The notes under the pieces: generated by a model
Databases searched by the model: none
What the model was told of the DNA's origin: nothing
The model's input: only the letters and a program-made list of their open reading frames with translations
Part shown: piece after piece, positions 8,493 through 12,911 of the stretch
How positions within the stretch are numbered: the stretch's first letter is position 1
How the letters are laid out: every line of letters begins with the position of its first letter
Made by a program: the position numbers and the translations under genes
Origin: Rickettsia typhi
GTDB taxonomy: Bacteria; Pseudomonadota; Alphaproteobacteria; Rickettsiales; Deianiraeaceae
Reading direction: 5' to 3'
DNA: 12,911 bases
Assembly (NCBI GenBank): GCA_945878495.1
Contig: CAMCTP010000024.1
Span: 1 to 12,911, forward strand

Positions 8493-9590
8493 TTAAAACA
8501 AATCTTCAAGTCTTGTCGATTCATCAAATCTTTCCTCTTCTATCGCAACCCTAATCGCCTTCATCAAATCCTGATAAAATGTAATATTATGAATTGTCAT
8601 AAGCGTTGCCGATAAAATTTCCTTATTTTTAAAAATATGATGCAAATAATTTAAAGTGTGATTTTTGCATGTATAACAACAGCAATTTTTATCCAATGGC
8701 TCCTGCATAGTTGCATATTTCGCATTTTTTATCTTAACCTCACCGCTTCTCGTATAAGCTAATCCATTTCTGGCAACTCTTGTCGGTAAAACGCAATCAA
8801 ACATATCAATTCCCCTTGCGACAGCTTTAATAATATCGTCAGGTTTTCCTACGCCCATCAAATATCTTGGACGATCAATCGGTAAATGTGGAACAGTAAA
8901 ATCTAGCGTATTTAGCATATTTTCCTGACCCTCTCCAACGGCAAGACCGCCAATTGCATATCCATCAAAACCAATTGCCATCAATTTCTCTGCAGATTCA
9001 GCTCTTAAATCCTCGAAAACCGAACCCTGAACTATACCAAACAAACCATATCCACTCCTTTTAATATAGGCTTTTTTCGATCTTTCGGCCCATCTCAGCG
9101 ACAGCTCCATCGACTTCTTCGCTTTTTTATATGTAATTGGAAATGAGGGACATTCATCGAAAATCATGGTAATATCGCTGCCAATTTTATACTGAATATC
9201 CATTGATCTTTCCGGAGTCAACATATATCGACTACCGTCAATATGCGATTGAAAACGAACCCCCTCTTCTGTTATTTTTCGAATTCCAGACAATGACATA
9301 ACCTGAAAACCACCAGAATCTGTTAAAATCGGTTTTTGCCAATTCATAAACTTGTGCAAACCGCCAAATTCCCGCATTCTTTCCTCTCCCGGTCGCAACA
9401 TTAAATGATATGTATTGCCTAAAATAATTTCCGCACCGGTTGAAGTAATCATTTCATTCGTCAACCCCTTAACACTTCCACACGTGCCAACCGGCATAAA
9501 TACCGGCGTTTCAACATCGCCATGAGCAAGAGTCATTCGCCCAATTCTTGCTTTTTTATACTGCTTTTTTAACTCAAAATTAAAGCTCAT
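8493..9590 (-). CDS. tgt: tRNA-guanine transglycosylase (queuosine biosynthesis)
   Basis: Tgt swaps guanine-34 of GUN-anticodon tRNAs (Asp, Asn, His, Tyr) for preQ1 in the cytosol. The 365-residue protein has full family length. Substrate-pocket and catalytic motifs are present: DSGGFQVMSL from Asp91, FDEC at 144-147, QGSVFEDLR at 188-196, the GGLAVGE loop at 214-220, and GIDMFDCVLPTR at 260-271 carrying the nucleophilic aspartate. The zinc site is complete, with C303, C305 and C308 (CxCxxC) and H334. The ATG start at 9590 gives MSFNFELKK, a usual Tgt beginning. It is the first gene of the apparent operon, and its TAA is directly followed by the recO start region. Only a weak AGG lies upstream of the start. 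The call is secure. No preQ1 riboswitch is apparent in the short upstream region. Confidence 0.97.
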   Translation of the reverse strand: MSFNFELKKQYKKARIGRMTLAHGDVETPVFMPVGTCGSVKGLTNEMITSTGAEIILGNTYHLMLRPGEERMREFGGLHKFMNWQKPILTDSGGFQVMSLSGIRKITEEGVRFQSHIDGSRYMLTPERSMDIQYKIGSDITMIFDECPSFPITYKKAKKSMELSLRWAERSKKAYIKRSGYGLFGIVQGSVFEDLRAESAEKLMAIGFDGYAIGGLAVGEGQENMLNTLDFTVPHLPIDRPRYLMGVGKPDDIIKAVARGIDMFDCVLPTRVARNGLAYTRSGEVKIKNAKYATMQEPLDKNCCCYTCKNHTLNYLHHIFKNKEILSATLMTIHNITFYQDLMKAIRVAIEEERFDESTRLEDLF

Positions 9591-9603
9591 TTATTTGCCT
9601 AAA

Positions 9604-9657
9604 ATTATAATACATAAATGAAACCGGAAAAATAAAAATCTATCAAAAACTTGACAA
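9604..9657 (-). promoter_or_regulatory. Putative promoter for the tgt-recO-omp-virB6-virD4 operon
   Basis: On the minus strand, TTGTCA (9657-9652), a 17-base gap and TATTTT (9634-9629) form a sigma-70-like pair about 38 bases before the tgt start. A perfect TATAAT (9609-9604) lies closer, only 13 bases from the ATG, but no good -35 precedes it at normal spacing and it would give an almost leaderless message. The TTGTCA box overlaps the TTGACA box of the opposite strand. Confidence 0.35.
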
Positions 9658-9678
9658 CTAATTTTTTTACAATATATT
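9651..9678 (+). promoter_or_regulatory. Putative sigma-70 promoter of the broken unknown gene
   Basis: A consensus -35 TTGACA at 9651-9656 is followed after 16 bases by TATATT at 9673-9678, a good -10 box. The reading frame of the downstream gene begins around 9709, about 25 bases after the expected transcription start. A later TATAAA at 9691-9696 is a weaker alternative. The promoter appears intact although the gene is broken. Confidence 0.5.
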
Positions 9679-9708
9679 TTTCAGTTGTATTATAAAATTT
9701 ATATAGAT

Positions 9709-10531
9709 AGTAAAAATCAAGCAAACATTACACCATCAAATACCAATACATTTCAATTCGGCAATACATCCAGCAATCAAAAAAAGCCAAGACAGCCTAT
9801 TAGTTTTAAAAACGAAAATGCTATGAATGCAGCTATAAAAAAGCAAAAAATGCTTTATTGATAGCACAACACAAAGCTGATCAAAAAAAGAAAACTTTAG
9901 CGAAATTAAATCTCAAATATGGTCAGATTAAAAAAGATTCATTGCTTCAAAGTTCGATGAAACAAGAAATTAAATCAAGACTCATGGGCAATCTAGACAA
10001 AAGAAAATATGCTCATGACAAACAAGAGAAAAAGATAATAGACGAACTTAAAAATCAAAAAATTGAAATTTATAAGATAAACGCAGTTCAATATCATACA
10101 ACAAAACAGAAACTTGCAGCAGTAAACCTTTATAATTCTATTCAACGCAAAAAACCTAGTGTAAAGAGAGAAATTAAGTCGGAAGAAGACTACAATAATA
10201 CAATAAAGAAATTGTTAGAAAAATATAATCCTCGCCAACAAAATTATCAAGACAAATCTACTTCTCCTCTGGTCAACCACATAGATAGCAATATAAATAT
10301 TACAACAAAAAACGATTATAAATACATACCTGATTGCAACCTATTCAACCAAAACGAAGACACAATGGACTGAAAAAAACAGCACAAACTTCGGTGTATA
10401 ATAGCGATAAAGGTAACGAAAAAATAACATATGAACAAGGTAAAAAGGCTATAAATATTTATCAAACAAAAGAAATATCTAGAGAGGAAAGTGCAAGAAG
10501 TAACAAAACATCTAACACATTAATTGTGTGA
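9709..10531 (+). pseudogene. Broken gene for a Lys/Gln-rich unknown protein, split over three frames
   Basis: I do not recognise the family. Coding-like sequence runs through three frames. The first, from SKNQANITPSNT (9709), ends at TGA 9859-9861. The second and longest open part is 9858-10373. The third crosses from 10334-10373 and ends at TGA 10529-10531. Each switch is -1, as expected from single-base deletions. The joins restore a continuous hydrophilic protein of about 275 residues, for example NAMNAAIKK-AKNALLIAQHK at the first. The protein is rich in Lys, Gln, Asn and Glu, with probable helical or coiled-coil stretches, no membrane segment and no signal peptide. No ATG begins the first part; AGATAGTAAAAAT at 9705-9717 would read ATG AGT AAA AAT if one G had been lost. 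The second break could be an A lost from the run 10351-10354. The end lies three bases from the nuoF stop, facing it. Alternatives are programmed frameshifting at the first break, or sequence error. An intact 171-residue gene alone is less likely. Confidence 0.6.
9837..9843 (+). other. A AAA AAG slippery heptamer at a -1 frame junction
   Basis: In the zero frame the codons are ATA AAA AAG CAA, so the heptamer has the exact phasing of the dnaX-type -1 frameshift site. A -1 slip continues as GCA AAA AAT GCT into the long second open frame. The zero-frame stop lies 16 bases downstream. GCTTT (9852-9856) can pair with AAAGC (9873-9877), a weak 5-bp stem starting eight bases after the heptamer. 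No Shine-Dalgarno-like stimulator is seen upstream. The same picture would arise if one A of an original seven-A run had been lost. Confidence 0.4.
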
Positions 10532-10534
10532 AGC

Positions 10535-11785
10535 TCACTCAACGCACCTAGCTAAAATCTCATCCCTGAAATTTCTTATCAAACCCTGAACAGGCCAGGC
10601 AGCTGCATCTCCTAGGGCGCAAATTGTATGCCCCTCGATTTGCTTTGTCAGGGCGAGTAATTTGTCAACCTCATCTTTCCTCGCTTTTCCATCTCTAATT
10701 TTACAAAGCAATCTGTACATCCAGCCTGTACCCTCACGACAAGGAGTGCACTGCCCGCAAGATTCATGTTTATAAAAATACGATATCCTGCAAATCGCAT
10801 CAACAATGTCAATCTGCTTATTCATAACAATAATACCAGCAGTACCAAAACTCGATCCAGCCGCTTTAACTCCATCGTAATCCATAATTAAATCCGAACA
10901 TTTATCAGCCTTGATCAATGGACATGAAGATCCCCCGGGAATAATTGCCAATAAATTATCCCAACCTCCAATAACTCCGCCGGCATATTCCTCAATCATA
11001 TCCTTAAAATTCATGGACATTTCCTCCTCAAAAACGCAGGGCTTATTCACGCATCCTGAAATTGAAAATAGCTTTGTTCCATGGTTATTTTCTCTGCCAA
11101 TACCCTTGTACCATTTTGCTCCTCTTTTTAAAATTGCTCCAACCGAAGCTATGGTTTCAACGTTATTGATAACAGTCGGACATCCATAAAGTCCGACAAT
11201 TGCGGGAAATGGTGGCTTTAATCTTGGCATGCCTTTTTTACCCTCTAAGCTCTCTAGCAACGCCGTTTCCTCTCCGCAAATATAAGCTCCTGCACCTCTA
11301 TGAATAAAGATCTCAAGATTTTCATTGCCCAATATTTTACCCTTATAACACTCATCAACAGCTTGTTGTAAAATGTTAAATTCTTTAAAATATTCACCCC
11401 TTATGTAAATATAGCAAACCTTGGCATCAATAGCTGCAGCAGATAAAATCGCTCCCTCTATTATCTTGTATGGCTCATGGGTTATTATCTCCCTATCCTT
11501 GCATGTTCCAGGTTCTGATTCATCGGCATTGATTACCAAATAATGTGGCTTTTGACATTTATCTCTCTTTGGTATAAAAGACCACTTCATTCCAGTCGAA
11601 AAACCAGCGCCTCCTCGACCTCTGAGGCCTGATTCTTTGATCTCGTTTATTATCCACTCCGATCCACGAGATAACAAGTCTTCAATATTTTCAAAATCGC
11701 TTTTTTTCTTTGCCAATGATAGAGATATTTGCTCTCTATTTAAAATATTTGGGAAAACCCTATCTTGATCTTTGATTTGCAGCAT
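10535..11785 (-). CDS. nuoF: NADH-quinone oxidoreductase subunit F
   Basis: NuoF is the NADH-oxidising subunit of respiratory complex I. It binds FMN and the N3 [4Fe-4S] cluster in the peripheral arm on the cytoplasmic side. The 416-residue protein has full length. Seen in order are the FMN/NADH loop RGRGGAGFSTGMKW (55-68), NADESEPGTCKDRE (86-99), GAGAYICGEETALLESLEG (164-182), and the N3 cluster cysteines C343, C346 and C349 (ESCGQCTPCREGT) with C389 (HTICALG). The gene stands alone, with neither nuoE nor nuoG beside it, as happens where complex I genes are scattered. It is divergent from the amino acid exporter gene and convergent with the broken gene. The ATG at 11785 gives MLQIKDQDRVF. 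No Shine-Dalgarno sequence precedes it. Confidence 0.97.
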   Translation of the reverse strand: MLQIKDQDRVFPNILNREQISLSLAKKKSDFENIEDLLSRGSEWIINEIKESGLRGRGGAGFSTGMKWSFIPKRDKCQKPHYLVINADESEPGTCKDREIITHEPYKIIEGAILSAAAIDAKVCYIYIRGEYFKEFNILQQAVDECYKGKILGNENLEIFIHRGAGAYICGEETALLESLEGKKGMPRLKPPFPAIVGLYGCPTVINNVETIASVGAILKRGAKWYKGIGRENNHGTKLFSISGCVNKPCVFEEEMSMNFKDMIEEYAGGVIGGWDNLLAIIPGGSSCPLIKADKCSDLIMDYDGVKAAGSSFGTAGIIVMNKQIDIVDAICRISYFYKHESCGQCTPCREGTGWMYRLLCKIRDGKARKDEVDKLLALTKQIEGHTICALGDAAAWPVQGLIRNFRDEILARCVE

Positions 11786-11832
11786 TCAATAAAACAAACG
11801 GCAATTTACAAAGCAATAAATAAAATAAAAAG

Positions 11833-11862
11833 CAACAAACTTGTTGACTAATAAATAACAAG
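11833..11862. promoter_or_regulatory. Inverted repeats in the nuoF/exporter divergent intergenic region
   Basis: The 110-base gap (11786-11895) contains CAACAA-AC-TTGTTG (11833-11846), a perfect 6-bp inverted repeat. It overlaps CTTGTT (11840-11845), which pairs with AACAAG (11857-11862). These could be operator half-sites or part of a promoter: TTGTTG and TTGACT lie in the same stretch, but I find no convincing -10 at normal spacing on either strand. In such AT-rich sequence chance occurrence is possible. Confidence 0.25.
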
Positions 11863-11895
11863 AATCAATCTAGCGAATATTTATTAACCATATAA

Positions 11896-12480
11896 ATGAA
11901 ATCTCTAATCGCTGGATTTCTTTTACATCTAGCTCAAATAATAGCAATAGGACCTCAAAATATCTTCATACTGACAAATGGCGACACTGGGCACAAAAGA
12001 TTGAAAATAATGACAATATGCATATTGCTTGATATAATGCTAATCTATATGGCAATATTTGGCTTTATAGATCCATTGATAAACAATCAATATACAGCAG
12101 CAGTCCTTAGATTTGGCGGAGCAGCCTTTCTGTTAAAGTATGCTTTTTCATGCTTTGTCAAGGCTATAAAAAACAACGAACATTTAACAAAAAACAAAAA
12201 ATCATCAAATCAATACATAATATTAAATGCTATTTTTGTCAGCCTATTAACCCCCTACGTCATTATAGATACCATAGCAATAGCGGCTTTGTCAAATGAA
12301 TATATCAAAATACCGTTCTTTCTAGGTAATGCTATATCTGCCATTACATGGTTCGCCGGTCTTGGATTCGCCAGTGGTAGGTTTTATCATATTCTAAATC
12401 AAAACCAAACATGGCGGTATATCAATGCATTTACCGGATCGGTAATGATTTTTATGGGGCTAAAATTGCTTTTTGCATAA
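11896..12480 (+). CDS. LysE/ArgO-family amino acid exporter
   Basis: The 194-residue protein is an integral inner-membrane protein of the LysE translocator family, which exports basic or other amino acids. The diagnostic GPQN motif is at 19-22 (IAIGPQNIFIL), in the first hydrophobic segment. Further hydrophobic segments at about 37-59, 68-88, 105-130, 135-160 and 175-193 give the usual six. The polar, lysine-rich loop at about 89-104 separates the two halves. Length is close to the 200-210 residues common in ArgO and LysE. The substrate cannot be read from the sequence. The gene is monocistronic: nuoF diverges upstream and a tRNA gene follows 50 bases after the stop. Start ATG 11896 (MKSLIAGFLLHL) has no Shine-Dalgarno sequence. 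No lysG/argP-type regulator gene is adjacent. Confidence 0.88.
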   Translation: MKSLIAGFLLHLAQIIAIGPQNIFILTNGDTGHKRLKIMTICILLDIMLIYMAIFGFIDPLINNQYTAAVLRFGGAAFLLKYAFSCFVKAIKNNEHLTKNKKSSNQYIILNAIFVSLLTPYVIIDTIAIAALSNEYIKIPFFLGNAISAITWFAGLGFASGRFYHILNQNQTWRYINAFTGSVMIFMGLKLLFA

Positions 12481-12530
12481 CGAAAAAAAACTCTTGCTTT
12501 TTAAAAATAAACAAAATATCAAAGTTCAAC

Positions 12531-12605
12531 GGCTCCTTCGTCCAGCGGTTAGGACATCACCCTTTCACGGTGGGAACACGGGTTCAAATCCCGTAGGAGT
12601 CACCA
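12531..12605 (+). tRNA. tRNA-Glu(UUC) with encoded CCA
   Basis: The cloverleaf folds fully. The acceptor stem GGCTCCT (12531-12537) pairs with AGGAGTC (12595-12601), allowing one G-T pair. The anticodon stem TCACC pairs with GGTGG around loop CTTTCAC, giving anticodon TTC at 12564-12566. The T arm ACGGG-TTCAAAT-CCCGT spans 12578-12594. Discriminator A (12602) and CCA (12603-12605) are encoded. It reads glutamate GAA/GAG codons. The D arm contains the usual GGTTAGGA. Confidence 0.97.
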
Positions 12606-12650
12606 GTTTTTAAATCAAAAAACAATCCAAGATTTACATCTTCTTCCACT

Positions 12651-12911
12651 ATGATCAAAAAAACAATTAATCCATTTTTACATTTTAACGGAAATTGCAG
12701 GGAAGCAATTGAATATTATCGAGATATTTTTAATGGAACAATAGAATTATTAATGACGGCCAAAGGTAAATTCGCCACTGAATTTCCATCTGAAAACTCA
12801 ATTCTGCACTCTGTTTTAACATTTTACAACGGAATGATAATTATGGCATCCGACACAAGAATTGGCCTTGAATCTACCATTGGTAATAATAACTTTATAG
12901 TAATAAACTTC
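12651..12911 (+). CDS. PhnB-like VOC-fold protein (glyoxalase/dioxygenase superfamily), 5' part, cut by window edge
   Basis: Eighty-seven residues are visible with no stop. They begin MIKKTINPFLHFNGNCREAI and continue EYYRDIFNGTIELL, the opening strand and helix typical of PhnB/YjdN-type members of the vicinal oxygen chelate fold (also annotated as 3-demethylubiquinone methyltransferase-like). A second strand pair, HSVLTFYNGMIIMASD (about 53-68), follows in the expected place. Full members are about 130-160 residues, so roughly half is missing. Members of this subfamily are mostly of unknown function and often lack the metal ligands of true glyoxalases; which residues this one keeps cannot be judged from the fragment. 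The gene starts 45 bases after the tRNA, without a Shine-Dalgarno sequence. Confidence 0.82.
   Translation, partial: MIKKTINPFLHFNGNCREAIEYYRDIFNGTIELLMTAKGKFATEFPSENSILHSVLTFYNGMIIMASDTRIGLESTIGNNNFIVINF

Noticed and set aside
9591..9650. A preQ1 riboswitch before tgt
   Set aside because: The leader is too short and AT-rich; I see neither the C-rich hairpin loop nor the A-rich tail of preQ1 aptamers.
10334..10373. Second frame junction as a programmed frameshift site
   Set aside because: No X XXY YYZ heptamer lies in the zero frame across the overlap; a single-base loss, perhaps in the A run 10351-10354, explains it better.
10515..10529. ACACA-TTAAT-TGTGT inverted repeat between the broken gene and nuoF as a bidirectional terminator
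   Set aside because: The stem has only 5 pairs, mostly A-T, and no T tract follows on either strand.
12411..12596. A 61-codon plus-strand open frame overlapping the exporter 3' end and the tRNA gene
   Set aside because: It runs through the cloverleaf of tRNA-Glu and out of frame with the exporter; its residues follow from those genes.
12531..12650. tRNA-Glu 3' end as an integration site for a mobile element
   Set aside because: No integrase gene and no second copy of the tRNA 3' end is seen in the window, and the gene after it is an ordinary chromosomal type.

Overview
The window is AT-rich chromosomal DNA from what looks like an obligately host-associated alphaproteobacterium of the Rickettsiales type (inferred). 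The clues are an oversized VirB6-like protein with a signal peptide and cysteine-rich domains, a VirD4 coupling ATPase, a surface-antigen-like beta-barrel protein, a complex I nuoF standing apart from other nuo genes, a shortened RecO, a decayed gene, and almost no Shine-Dalgarno sequences. No transposase, integrase, CRISPR array or plasmid gene is visible.

Layout: 1-728 (minus) is the N-terminal part of htpG, cut by the window edge, with a heat-shock-like promoter upstream. From 9590 down to 797 (minus) lie five tightly packed genes: tgt, recO, an outer-membrane barrel protein, a 1315-residue VirB6-like protein and virD4. The first four are separated by 0 to 3 bases and virD4 follows after 74, so they probably form one transcription unit. 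It joins housekeeping genes (tRNA queuosine modification, recombination) to type IV secretion genes. The VirB6-like protein would be an inner-membrane channel component and VirD4 the substrate-recruiting ATPase. The barrel protein may be a surface partner, which is inferred from position only. The rest of the secretion apparatus (VirB3, B4, B8-B11) is not in the window and must be elsewhere.

From 9591 to 10534 there is a divergent promoter region, then a lysine- and glutamine-rich coding region of unknown function (plus strand) broken into three frames. The first break falls exactly on an A AAA AAG heptamer in the zero frame, so it is either a one-base loss in an A run or a programmed -1 frameshift site. 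Other apparent lesions favour decay.

10535-11785 (minus) is nuoF, 11896-12480 (plus) is a LysE/ArgO-family amino acid exporter, 12531-12605 is tRNA-Glu(UUC) with an encoded CCA, and 12651 to the window end is the N-terminal part of a PhnB-like VOC-fold protein. No gene-free stretch exceeds 300 bases once the broken gene is counted.
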